DNA from: Strigops habroptila
Lineage: Eukaryota; Chordata; Aves; Psittaciformes; Psittacidae
Assembly: GCF_004027225.2 (NCBI RefSeq)
Contig: NC_044279.2
Location: 32,590,705 to 32,654,704, forward strand
Length of the DNA stretch: 64,000 nt
Direction of reading: 5' to 3'
A program made the position numbers and the translations under genes. Under the pieces are notes generated by a model. The model worked only from the letters and a program-made list of their open reading frames with translations, had not been told where the DNA came from and did not search any database. Positions within the stretch are counted from its first letter, which is position 1, and every line of letters starts with the position of its first letter. Below are positions 12,566 to 24,210 of this stretch, in pieces.

Positions 12566-13239
12566 AGACCCCCTGCTCTGAAGGAATTTTTAGGGCATGA
12601 TTAAAAACCACCGCCCTCCTGCGAGGGAAGGTTTAGCTGTGTGTGTGTGCGTATGTATGTGTGTCTGAAAGAGCGATTTAGACCGTCAATCGCTTGTTTT
12701 AAACCTCTCTCGTTCATATTATCGTGGCTTTGGGACTCTTACCCATACTCTTGCAGAAATAGCAGAAACTCAAGAGTCTCACGGACAGGAGCTGCAGACC
12801 AGGATCTGCTGCAGGTCTAATTTTAGGGGGAGGGGGGCCTCTTAATGCTACAGTGAATAAGACACTCTTTTCTTACACTGGAATCTGCACACCACCACTC
12901 CATCCACACACAGAGAACTTTGAATACAGAGTATTAATATGAAACTGAGGGATTGCTCTTCCCCTCCCCCCAAAGTGTGAACCCAGGGCAAATCTTACCG
13001 AGCGTCTTACTAGATCTCATGTCTCTATGGCTATATTCAAGCTGAAACAGCACTCGAGTCAGAAGATTTTTTTTTTTTTTTGAGAAAAAACTATTTCTGA
13101 ACTTAGTACACGGAGTAGAAATTATAGTTTTTCTTCTTTAAGTGCTCACTTGAGGCCATAATGTGCCATTGATTTTAAAACACAGCTCCTTACTGACTTT
13201 AATGAGTTCAGCTTAAAAAAACCAACCCTAAGGGCCTGA
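12566..13239. other. Spacer between the two CpG islands
   Basis: Mixed sequence with a TG-type microsatellite at about 12640-12665, a short G-rich patch near 12825 and a T16 run ending at about 13081. A good minus-strand donor (GAG then gtgagt) reads leftward at 12543-12535 at the left edge. No gene is recognised. Confidence 0.5.
12640..12665 (+). repeat. (TG)n-type microsatellite
   Basis: Short imperfect GT/GTAT run on the shore of the first CpG island. Confidence 0.75.
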
Positions 13240-14478
13240 TCTGGCCTTGGATTTTGGCTATCGACTGTGAGGGGCAAATGTTCCTCCAGAGCGCCTGGAA
13301 CCGGAGCAGGCGCTCACCTGCAGCTGTCTGTGTGCCAGGGAAGGACAAATGCCCGCCTGGGCCACCGCTAGCTTTGCCTGGGGAGCAAAGGTTCGACAGA
13401 AGGTGCCGCTCACCACACGGGCCTTTCTCTCTCCTGTTTACCCCAAGCGGCACTGTCTCCGTCATGGTTGTCGTGCAGGTCTTCTCCTGGGCTCCCCTGG
13501 GTGGAAAACATGTCAGGAGATGAGTGCTTACAAACACTGCACACACCACAGGCAGAGGGGAACGCGGCCTGCACTGCCCGTGCAGAGCGAGGGCCAAGGC
13601 CTTCCTCCTCCATTGGCTTTATGCTGTATGTCCTATTTATCTATATACAGGAACATATAGGCGCCTTAGACTGTGTACAGCAGTCCTAAAGCACTTTGAT
13701 TACAGGCCACAGTATCTCTGAGGGAACGAAGGAAAAAAATAAACATTTATGAAGTGAGCCAGAGCGCAGGCCGCTGGTGGCAGACCTCTCCAGGCCACCC
13801 CTGCCCGGGAAAGCGCTCGCCATTCTCCTCTGGGGAGGTTTCCACACCTCACGTCCCGAAACGAGGGGTTCCCGCGCCCCCCCCCGGCCCAGCACGCGGC
13901 CCCGCCGTGCCATCCGGGGCGACTTCCTGCCCTTGGAAACACCTCAGGCCCGGGGACACGGAAAGTTTTCCAAAAGTCCAAATCCGCCAGTGCCCCCTTC
14001 AGTTGTTGTTTTCTCTCCCCTTGAACTCAGGGCGTTGGGCTTAGTCCAATTAAAAAATTCGGCCCCGCTTTCCAAATCCACCTTTCCTGCCCTCCCCCCG
14101 ACGGCCCCCCCCCACCGCCGCCAGCCAACGGAGAGAGGCCGATCGGTGCGAGCCTGGCGAGGGAGGGCCCTTTCCCCGGCCCCGAGCCCCGGAACAACCG
14201 GTAGTAGTCGTTTTTTTCCTCCCCTCTTCTCCTTCTCCGTCGCCTCTTTCCGCCCGGCTTTGTGTGAAGTTTGCGGCACATTGCAGATGAGCCCTTAGCG
14301 GCGAGAGGAGCCTATTGTTCCCCGCCAGGAACTGCTTGCTGGGGCTGCGCTGGCTTTTGCCTTTAGAGCTGCCTTGTGCAGTACCGGGAGTGGCCTCCGG
14401 GGTCCGCTGTGTTGCGCTCTCGTCCAGGCAGAAGCACGGCGGCCTCAGATCTTTTTGTCTGAGAGAGAAGAGAAGTGA

Positions 14479-14518
14479 ATCCCGCTGCCGCCGCCACCGC
14501 CGCCGCCGCCGCTGCCGT
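14479..14518 (+). repeat. CCG/GCC triplet repeat in ARID2 5' region
   Basis: Imperfect run of CCG/GCC triplets about 40 bp long, interrupted by CTG and CCA units. It lies about 530 bp upstream of the ARID2 ATG and could be transcribed in the 5' UTR. Such runs are often polymorphic and can form stable RNA structure. Confidence 0.85.
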
Positions 14519-14527
14519 AGCTGTACA

Positions 14528-14590
14528 GTGTGTGTGTGAGAGAGAGCGAGCGAGCGAGGGAGCGAGCGAGCGAGGGAGGGAGAGGGAGAT
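14528..14590 (+). repeat. (GT)n-(GA)n-(GAGC)n compound microsatellite
   Basis: A short GT run passes into GAGA and then into tandem GAGC/GAGG units ending near an ATG at 14594. This is a purine-rich, GAGA-like promoter element directly after the triplet repeat. It is probably within or near the ARID2 transcription start region. Confidence 0.8.
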
Positions 14591-14698
14591 CGCATGGAGC
14601 CGCGGCTGTAACACACACACACTGTCAATACCTCACTCCGGCTCCCCCCCCACCCCACCACAACAGTAACCCAATTCATTGTGTGATCCAGCAGCACC

Positions 14699-14746
14699 AT
14701 GTTGAGTCTCATGTGCAGGCTGGATCGGTTGGGTTTGTGGTGCTGA
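14699..14746 (+). CDS. Upstream ORF in ARID2 leader (15 codons)
   Basis: An ATG at 14699 in a good context (A at -3) opens a 15-codon frame, beginning MLSLM, that stops at 14744-14746, well before the ARID2 ATG. If transcription starts upstream of it, this uORF would be met before the main start and could lower initiation at ARID2. Whether it is in the mature leader is not known from sequence alone. Confidence 0.35.
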   Translation: MLSLMCRLDRLGLWC

Positions 14747-14902
14747 GAGAGGCAGCAGCAGCGGGAGGAGGAATTACTGAGAGGTGCCCCTCTCCCTCCC
14801 TGCCTCTTTGGCTGTGTGTTGTGTGGAGACAGGACTCGCAATTACCACACTCTCTGGGCTCCCTTATTCCTTTTAAACTTTTTTTTAAGCAAGCCCCTCT
14901 CC

Positions 14903-14944
14903 ATGGCTGATCCCCGGCCGAGCACGGGCACCTGGGTCTCTTAA
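14903..14944 (+). CDS. Upstream ORF in ARID2 leader (13 codons)
   Basis: An ATG at 14903 with G at +4 but a pyrimidine at -3 opens a 13-codon frame, beginning MADPRPSTG, closed by TAA at 14942-14944, about 100 nt before the ARID2 start codon. It is the last upstream ATG I see before the poly-T tracts, so it is the one most likely to be in the mRNA. Any function is inferred. Confidence 0.4.
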   Translation: MADPRPSTGTWVS

Positions 14945-14983
14945 AGACAAGGAGGAGCCGCGGATTGTTGTTGTTGTCGGCCG

Positions 14984-15023
14984 TTTTTTTTTTTTTTTTA
15001 AATTGGATTTTTTTTTTTTTTTT
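14984..15023 (+). repeat. Twin T16 tracts just upstream of the ARID2 start codon
   Basis: Two runs of exactly 16 T (14984-14999 and 15008-15023) are separated by AAATTGGA and followed by ACGAGAACC and a further T6. They lie 24 to 64 nt before the ATG at 15048. In the mRNA they would be U16 tracts, typical binding sites for U-rich RNA-binding proteins. They could also serve as the pyrimidine tract of a 3' splice site if the leader is spliced. Length calls in such runs are prone to sequencing error. Confidence 0.8.
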
Positions 15024-15047
15024 ACGAGAACCTTTTTTATTACAAAA

Positions 15048-15139
15048 ATGGCAAATTCGACGGGTAAAAACCACGCAGACCAGCGGAGAAAGGGACTCGC
15101 TTTCCTGGACGAGCTGCGGCAGTTTCACCACAGCAGAGG
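15048..15139 (+). CDS. ARID2: ARID2 coding exon 1 (N-terminus)
   Basis: First coding exon of ARID2 (BAF200), the AT-rich-interaction-domain subunit that defines the PBAF form of the SWI/SNF nucleosome remodeller in the nucleus. It encodes 30 residues plus two bases of codon 31: it opens MANSTGK and contains [16 protein letters not shown], which I recognise as ARID2 and as the first helix of the ARID domain. The start codon has a strong context (A at -3, G at +4) and is the first in-frame ATG before the conserved N-terminus. The exon ends GG before a gtgagg donor, and Gly31 is completed by the G that opens exon 2. Residues 8-13 (NHADQR) differ from the human protein as I remember it (APPDER); the rest is nearly identical. 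Identification is from memory of the family, not from an alignment. Confidence 0.97.
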
Positions 15140-15299
15140 GTGAGGAAAATGGGGAGATGGAACGGGAGGGGGGGAGGCTTTTAAACCGACCAGATCCAAC
15201 TTCCAGCCCCTTCCCTGAAGGACACGGCAGCCCCAGCGAGGGGAGAAAAGGGGGCAGAGCTGACAAGTTGTGGTGTTTTGTGTGTATCTCCTCTGGCAG
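15140..15299 (+). other. ARID2: ARID2 intron 1 (160 bp)
   Basis: Short GT-AG intron with donor gtgagg and acceptor ctctggcag. It is GC-rich with a run of G after the donor. No other feature is seen in it. Confidence 0.93.
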
Positions 15300-15393
15300 G
15301 TCTCCTTTTAAGAAGATCCCCGTGGTGGGTGGGAAGGAGCTGGATCTTCACGCTCTCTACACCAGAGTCACCACTTTAGGCGGATTTGGGAAG
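15300..15393 (+). CDS. ARID2: ARID2 coding exon 2 (ARID domain)
   Basis: This 94-nt exon lies between a ctctggcag acceptor and a gtgagt donor. It completes Gly31 and encodes residues 32-62, beginning SPFKKIP and containing [14 protein letters not shown] and TLGGFGK. This is the central part of the ARID fold, the helix-turn-helix-like module that contacts AT-rich DNA; the KIP.VGG.ELDL..LY..V...GG pattern is the ARID family signature. Exon 1 plus exon 2 total 186 nt, so this exon ends exactly on a codon boundary (phase 0). Compared with human ARID2 from memory, three conservative changes are seen (Val39, Ala49, Gly61). The exon sits inside the same CpG island as exon 1, after an intron of only 160 bp. 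Confidence 0.97.
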
Positions 15394-16622
<1,229 letters not shown>

Positions 16623-16629
16623 TGAGTGC

Positions 16630-19600
16630 TATCAAGCTGTTGCAGTAGTATTTTTGAGTGTGGGATTATATTTGGGTTTCAGTGTTTGCAATAATAAAAA
16701 TACCCCTGCTCTTTAAAAATGGTATAAAATAAAGCAGAAAGAACTTGTAATTCCTTACTGGTCTGGTGCAGTGATCAGTTAAAGGTAATTCTGTTTTGTA
16801 GTTATTTTTATTTTGTATTCTACATCTGCAAGCCTTAAACTTTGAAGGGATCCCAAGTATATAAACAGTATATATGTCAGAGCCATTTTTATTGATTATT
16901 TTGGAACGACGGTACTGAAGGACTGTTACTGAGATCATGCTATTGTAGTTGCAGAAACTTAGCTTAATTTTTGGAGCACTGAAATGTGTTGATACATGTA
17001 AACTTGTTTACTGCTCAGTGGGGTCAGACATTGAATGAAAATGCATCTACAGGAAGGTAGACTGCTTTGGAGAAATTATATTGTTATCAATTACTAGCAG
17101 CATACATTATATTTTAGAGTACAAAGAGCTAACTGATTTTTCTGTTACTTGAAAAATAATAGATTTTTGTAGTTTTTTAAAAATAAGATTCCATTCCTTG
17201 AAATTGTACAGGTTGTTTTGTGATGCAGATTATTTTTTAATGTAGCATGGAGTTCATATTGAATATTTTAAATTGCTGTGTGTGCTGCTGTTCAGTTACT
17301 AGATGGCCTTTTTTAAAAAAAAAATTAACTTTTGCTGATTATTCTTTGTGTGAAAGATTTTAAAAATTATTGTGTATATAGGGTTTTAGATGCTATATAT
17401 AGACAATTATATTTCATTTAGAATAAAGTTTTATGTACATTGGTTAAGGAATGTAATTTTCTATTTCTGAATTATATAAACGATATTTTTCATTGCAATT
17501 AATGATAATATAGATGTGCAGTATGTACAAAAGATGTGTGGGCTTTTGGTGATCTGTTTTGGTGATCTGAGTACACACAAGCTTTATCTGTCTCTAGTTT
17601 GGCCTTCTGAATTAGGAAATGCAGTAATTGTACAGGTGCACTTTCTATTGGTTGTCCTAGATTGACTTCCAGCTTGAAGCTGTAGAGTTCATAGCACAGA
17701 GGAGCAGTTATTAAGTTACAGTGATGTCTGGAAAACCTTAGTCAGATATCTGTAGTTACTGAATTTTTCTTTTTTTGGTGCTGATAGATGATTGCTTTAA
17801 GATTCAGACGAAGAAAAGAAATTACCATTGTTAATAGCTTTAGTAAAGTTTATGATTGGTAGCAGGCCTTGGAATGAAGTGGGAAGCTCCACTTTAGGAT
17901 GTCCTTCTCTGCCTTTTTTTTTTTTTTTTTTTTTTTTTCCTTTTCTTTTTTTAACTCTACTACATAGCACTGAAGTACTGGGATAAGTGTTGCTGAAGAT
18001 TTGTCAGATCATAGAAAGCAGGTTTTTGCTTTTTGAGTTTTTCTGTTGGGCCATGTAGTCTATTAGTTGACTAGATTTTACGTATAATTTGCAAAGTGAT
18101 AGTTTTTTGGGGTTTTACCTTTTCCTTTGTATTTCCATATTTTATAAGTGCTTGAATGGCCTAACTTTTTGCAGTAGAAGGTTGTATGTCATTTGTATTT
18201 TCATCTGTATTTTGAAGGCATTTATGTGCTGTGACAGTTAACACAATTAATTTAGCTTTCTAATGACTATTAATTTTTAATAGGAGACTATTTTTTAATT
18301 TAGAATCAGACATACAAAAATGTTATTAGCATGCTGGTACTGACATAATTTAAAATACAGTTGCTGCAAATATGTAAAAATGATAACATACGAATAATTG
18401 AAAGGTTTTTTATTTACTTGGAATTTAGAAGAGAAAGTTGATAAACAATTAAGATGAAGAATCTTTTAAAATGTCTTTTATTGTAATCTTTGTGATTTAC
18501 TTAAGCCATTCTGAGATAACCTGTCAAGAGTGTTGGGGTTGATTGGGTTTTAGTGTTTGTTTTCTTTTTTGGTTTGGTTCTTATTTTTTTATTTTTTTGA
18601 AGTTACTGCTTTACTCACTGTTGCTTCTCACATAATGTAAGTTTGATGTGAACTGTTACCCAGCTGAGTTCACCTCCTTTCATGTGCAGTAATAAGACTC
18701 TGAATATACACATGTATCACTCCTAGGTTAGTGTTTGTTTGGCTTTAACCTAGAAGGGTTTTTTGGGGGGGGGAGAATGTGGTTATAGGGAAAGAAAAAA
18801 TGCTGTAATGGTAAATTTGTAAAAAGGGTCTTGTTTATCTGTGTTGAAGAACATAACCTGAGGTTTCTTATAGGGTGAGATTTTCATGAACTGCTGAGCA
18901 ATTACCCTTGGGGGGAAAAAAAAAAAACCAAACACTCCTCTTGAGTCTCAAGAACGGCTATAATTTTGGCCTCTGTATTGTAATGACTTTGCAAACAAAG
19001 CCAAACAAACTGAGGCCTACCAACTTTTATATAATTTTTTTATCCAATTGTATGTTGGGTGTCCTGTGAAGTGAGGGATCTGCATGGCAGATGGGACCCT
19101 GTTGAATTCAGAGGGATTCAGTGGTCTGTACCTACATGAATACGTTTGCAGATTTGGATTTGTGATGGTTTGTGATGTAAGTTGCTTCTTTCTATGAAAC
19201 ATCTGGCATGCCATGTTCACTGAGATAAGATCTCAAGCTGCATGGACTACTTGCTCGTTTTGCTGTGTTATCCCTAAGAATGCTGTCATTTTGACTTCAA
19301 ATTCCTATGTAAATTATTTAGAAAGTTGAATTATTTGTGTGATGTCAGTAGTCCTGTTGGCTTGATCAAACTGAATGTTTTGCAGGACAAGCATCAGGTT
19401 ATGGTTTTTGTAGGCAGTGTGAAGTGTGTCTTTTTTGTTTAAAGAACTTTTTTCATTTTGACTGTTGTGGAATTTTGCTGTGTGTCTTTGGGAATGTATG
19501 TTAGGCTTCATTAAAGGTGTGAATTGTTTAAACTTCTGATAGAATTCTGATAGGCTTTATGATAGGTGATATTTGAATACATGATAGCCAATCCTGTCTA

Positions 19601-21714
19601 CCCCTTCTCCCTTGCACTGCCCCCTCTTTTCTCTCACTGGAAAAAGTTATTTATAATAGGGAAAGTCTGAACCGTTCAGACTTTGTGCCTGTGTTGCTTT
19701 GAGCTGTCTGACAGGTGAAGTAATTTATGTACTGTGGTTCTTAGTGAGCAGTCAAAAGCCACAGTGCCGATAACCATTGATAGACTGTACTTGTTAATGT
19801 GGTTCTGTAAGTCTCTACAGCATCAGAGAATGTAATTCTCTTGGATGTAGTGCAAATTAGATGTTTCATCTCAATTGAGGTGAATTAGTAAAGCATTTTC
19901 TAAATGCTTCTCTAAAGATTATTTTATAATGTTAATGAAAATATTTTAATATGGGGTAATAAATGTAAACATCAGTAATGTGAGCATGCTTTTACATTTT
20001 TGTTAGTTGGTAAACGTGCAGTAGGTGAAAAGAAAGTTAACATGAAATATAGCCTGGTTTTTATGTTAATGGTTGATTAGGTTACAATCCTGCAAAGAAT
20101 TGGGCTTATGTGACCTCATATGTTAGTGTAAGGTTCTGCTGGTTTTCATGTGAGCGTAAGCGGTACATTTATTTCTGTTGTGGGTCTTAATCTGTTCTTG
20201 GTGAGTGAGAGACCTTGTAAACTGAATGTGTAAATAAAGTATGCCTAACTGGATTAAAAATCAGTTTGTTTTTAAAAGGTATTTGTCTGCAGGAAGAGAA
20301 ATTATGTGAAAGGACTAAGTGTAAGGTAAAGTAAGTTGAAGTCTCAGTTCTGCAGAGAGTATCTGAAAGGCAGGAAGCAGGTATATATTGTAAGCTTCTG
20401 GTAAAGGCAGCAGAAGTGAGTGAGTTAAAGGTGAATAAGAATTTGCTGTTGTAAATATTGAACAGGTAAGGGGAAGTCAAAGAGAGAGGAAGGAGGTCAG
20501 CTCATAAATGAGAAGTTGCATAAAGTTATAAACGCAAGCCATTATGCTGAATTTCCTGAAATTCCATATATAGTAGAATGAAAAAGTGTGAGCAGTTAAG
20601 AATCAGAATCATGCAAAATAGTTACTGACAACAAAAGAGGGAGTTCTTGAAAGATCTGAAGATATTTGAAAGTAATTTGATCTCCAAGATGCCACTAAGA
20701 AATTGAATAATAGTACTAATTCCTTACAAAAAAAAAGGGGGGGGGTTAGGGGTTTGGAGCAGGAGCTGAAGAACTAGATAAATTTATTTCTGTTTAGATA
20801 AATTTAAGAGATTGTGTTCCTAGTAAAATAATGACAGAAATACTAGGGAAACAATAATAAGCAGCCTGGAATTTTCGAAGCAAAATTACTTCAAAAGAGT
20901 TTTCTTTGTTGTTCTTGCTCAGTGTTTAAAATTAGGATCTAATACTGCAACAGCATCTGCACACAGATCAGTGAGTACAGGACTGGCTTGCTTGACAGAT
21001 CCGATTGCAGGTTCAAGGCTCCAGTGGATGAAGAGAAAGTTGTAGCTGTAGTAATATTGTGCATGTTTTCTAAAATTCAAATACCTCTCAAAATCTCTCG
21101 TTAACAAATTATTTACGTATGTGGATAGACATCTGAATGAAAAATTCGTTGAGGGACCATAAACAAAAATAGAGCAAAGTATAAAGAATAGACTTGGTGA
21201 GTCACAGCAGTTTTAGGTGCTAAAAGAGTAGCACCAGTGCTTACATATGCATGTAATAATACAAGTTTCACCGTTTTAGGCATATTTAATGTCTGGATTG
21301 ATGAACTTTAAGAGCAGGTGAATAGTAGAGTTGTGACATTAGCAGACATTGGTAGTGGGAAGAGTTAAACACAAGTCAGGGCAGAAAAGGTTATCTAAAG
21401 AAATGACGTACATTGTTGGAAAATACAAATGAAATTTAGTTTGGAAAACGCAAGCTAAAACAGTTGAGGGACAGTAATCCAAAACAGGTATTCATTGTGA
21501 GGGAATAACCTGGAAAACAGTATTGCTGAAAAAGGGTTAGGAGTGATACCATGGGCCTGATAATCGTGTCAGTTGTGTGCACCCAACTCCCTTTCGTATG
21601 AAAGGGATTTGTGCATGCTTCTGAAAGGAAGAACAGGCCCCAGTTTGCAATATGATATACAAACTTCGTAAAAATCAGAACAAGTTTAGGTTGCATCCAC
21701 AGAGGCACTGAACA
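16630..21714. other. Intron 3 start, no gene recognised
   Basis: T/G-rich intronic DNA. It contains a T25 run (17914-17938), G/T-rich patches near 18540-18590 and a short poly-G near 18763. An AG directly followed by gtaagg occurs near 20465. No transposon is recognised with confidence. Confidence 0.5.
17914..17938 (+). repeat. Poly-T run (T25)
   Basis: Homopolymer of 25 T followed by more C/T-rich sequence. No SINE body is recognised next to it, so it is better read as a simple repeat than as a retroposon tail. Confidence 0.85.
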
Positions 21715-22250
21715 AGTGGGAGATGAGGTCTTGTGAGAGATTGTGTGACTGTATTTGGAGTACTGTTCTACTTTCAGAAAGCCTTAGCAACAGGTGGGGC
21801 AACTTAACAGAAGCTTAGAGAAGAGCAGCAAGATGTTAAGAAGGCTGAAGGGACTAATTGATTAAAAAAAAAAAAAAGATTTGAGAAATAAGTATGTTTT
21901 GCTTGCCTGAATGAACATTTTAGGAGAGAAGGGGAAATGATATCTTACAAGCATTTTGAAGGGCCCAATATTTAAAAGGGAGAGAGTTTTAAATAAGAGG
22001 CTGCGTGAATGTGTAAGCTGAGGGTGAAAATTCAGAGCAGACAGCAGCACAAAAAGCCTCAAGATACACCTGCATACCTTCTGAATAGTATGCCAGGTGG
22101 AGAAGGGGGGACACCCACACCGTGGGTCATTCAGAACTAGCCTGGTCAGGACATTAATACATGTGCAACAGGTAATGAGCCCAAGAAATGGCAGAGAAAG
22201 GGACCAGATGACCTTACAGGTTTTGTCCAGCCCTGAATAAGGCTATAACG
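21715..22250 (+). mobile_element. CR1 LINE 3' fragment, old and diverged
   Basis: The order of recognisable pieces follows the CR1 3' region: a TTTGGAGTACTGTTC segment, then GAAGGGACTAATTGAT, then the final GGGACCAGATGACCTTACAGG and CCAGCCCTGAATAA near 22200-22245. Divergence is high, with insertions (a run of A near 21865) and no terminal octamers left, so borders are approximate. It lies in sense orientation to ARID2. Confidence 0.55.
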
Positions 22251-23659
22251 AAGGCTTTCATCTTGCATAGCTACAGACTTCTGTTGCAGTGCTACAGAAT
22301 TTACCTGTGGAATCTGTTACACTTAATTTTTGTCACGAATCCTGCAGTCATTGGCAAGACAGGAAACAAATAGATGGATGACATTTTTATTATTTCTTTT
22401 TAAAATTATCCCTCCCCCCCCAACATAAGAACTGTAATCTGTGTTTCAGTTGGATGTCTGAGCCCTTGCTTTGAAGTCTGAAGAAAATTTTTTCCATAGT
22501 TGGAGGGGGAATTTTTATTTGTACTGTAATAATACGGTCCACATACAGTCAAGACTAGTTACTGTTCATGCTACAAAGCTTTATTTAGGGAAGTTAAATA
22601 TGTTGTTAAAATCTTAGAATGTCTCTCAGTAGAAGTTACTTATTAGCATGGATGTTAGAGTTGCTGGGAATCTGCTTAGAAGAAAATAGAACTTTCACAA
22701 TACAGTTTGCATAAGGCCTCTTCTGAGGAGAGCAAGCAGCAGGTGAAAGGAAACATAACTACCTTAAAATTGCTCTTTCTTACAGTTATGTTGTGGTAGT
22801 AGTCACTATGCAGATGAGTTTGGCCTCTACCAAAGTTTTTGAGCTTTTCCTTCAGAACTCCTCTTTACTACTGAAAAATGTTGTGAAAAATCAGTGTGAT
22901 GAATGTTAACGTATTTTCTCTTCCTGGTTATTTTCTTGCAAGCTTTTTGTTAGAAATGACTTAAATCACTGCTGCTAAACTGAAATATATTGGTTTCTTT
23001 GGGGAGGGGTGAATGTTTTTCAGTTTTAATACAGAATTCTGGTTGTTTAACTTGAAAGCTTAGCTAGACAGATGTGAGAACTAATAAACTACAAAGAGCA
23101 AGTTTCAGGCAACACTGTAATAACTGTGGTGACTTACAGGCTGTACTGAATCTTCTAATAATTGGTGGAAATTTATGTTGTGATCATTTTCTAATATGTA
23201 ACTGAAACAGTATCAAAATTAATTTATGCTTTAAAATTAATAGCTGTGGTAACATCTTAGGTTTGAATAAACTGTAAGCGTCTTACAAGAAGATCAAGAG
23301 TGCATGTGGAATGCAAGGATATTGCTTCTTTCCTTGCAAAGTGGAGTAAGCCTGGGCTAAGAAAAGGGTGTTTTGATTATTTTAGAGCTAGTAGGCTTTC
23401 ATTACTTTGCTTATTTGCAGTCAAATCTCGATAGAAAAGACTTCCATACTTTTTTTTTTCCTTTTCTAACTCCTTCCACACTTTCGCAAGTAATGAAAGA
23501 GGAAAGTATAATTTGAAATAGAAAAGTATAATTTGTTAATTTTTAGAGGTGAGGTACTAGAGGTACTGAGAGGTTCAGATTGTTGCTTTTATGGTGCATG
23601 GCAAGTAGGAATGAGATCCAAATACAGTAAAGGTACCTTTTATTTTGTCTTTTTTAATT

Positions 23660-23730
23660 TCTTATTCCTGAGCCTTAGTTAAACCATCCATAAAAGGGGG
23701 CTACTGTTATTTACTGTCTTAAAATTCCTC
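23660..23730 (+). mobile_element. Possible MIR-like SINE remnant
   Basis: GAGCCTTAGTTAAACCATCCATAAAA followed by a G run and CTACTGTTATTTACTG resembles the MIR core segment 'cctcagtttccccatctgtaaaatgggg'. The match is short and imperfect. Confidence 0.3.
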
Positions 23731-23994
23731 CTTAAGCAATAGCTGAGGAAGCACGGTTTGAAAAATAAAACAGGATAATGTTATGTTCTGTGAATTGGAA
23801 AGCTGAACACTGGGTATGTAACAGATCATGAGAATGGGTTGTCTGTAGTTTGTTTTGCTATGTTTTGTTTTAAAATGCTAGTTTAGAGTGTCAGAGTGGT
23901 GTCTTGCACCTTAAATGGGACTACTTGGAGTAACTGTAGTACCTGTCCACTTTATTAGAAGACACATAGTTCATAGAGGGAATTGGGTATAGGC

Positions 23995-24210
23995 CAGAGA
24001 TCACATCACATCGTCTTGTTTCTGGTTACCTGTCTGATACGTATTTACTCTTTGGCCTTAGTTAAATCATTTGCCATCTTTTTATTCATATTTATAAAGT
24101 GCGTATACTGTTGTTTGTTTACCTGTCTCACAGGGAAGTGTGAGACTGTATGCTCTTTAATGCAGGGATTGTGTCTCTTCATACTTCTGTGTCATATCTT
24201 AAATATTTGA
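23995..24210 (+). mobile_element. Possible amniote MIR-type SINE remnant
   Basis: GGCCTTAGTTAAATCATTTGCC, then TACCTGTCTCACAGGG, then GCAGGGATTGTGTCTC follow in the order seen in amniote MIR-family elements. The open frame here (23983-24210) is taken as chance. This needs a repeat-library search. Confidence 0.35.

Larger units (their letters stand above)
14280..15047 (+). promoter_or_regulatory. ARID2: ARID2 core promoter / 5' UTR region
   Basis: This is the GC-rich stretch just upstream of the ARID2 start codon. I cannot fix the transcription start, because no TATA box stands out and CpG-island promoters usually start at several points. It contains a CCG-type triplet run, a GT/GA/GAGC run, several short upstream ORFs and two T16 tracts close to the ATG. 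Intergenic sequence, promoter and 5' UTR therefore overlap here. The left border is set by composition and is approximate. Confidence 0.6.

Noticed and set aside
14050..14841. 263-residue minus-strand frame over the ARID2 promoter
   Set aside because: Lies across GC-rich simple repeats opposite the 5' UTR; Ser/Arg-rich low complexity with no known domain.
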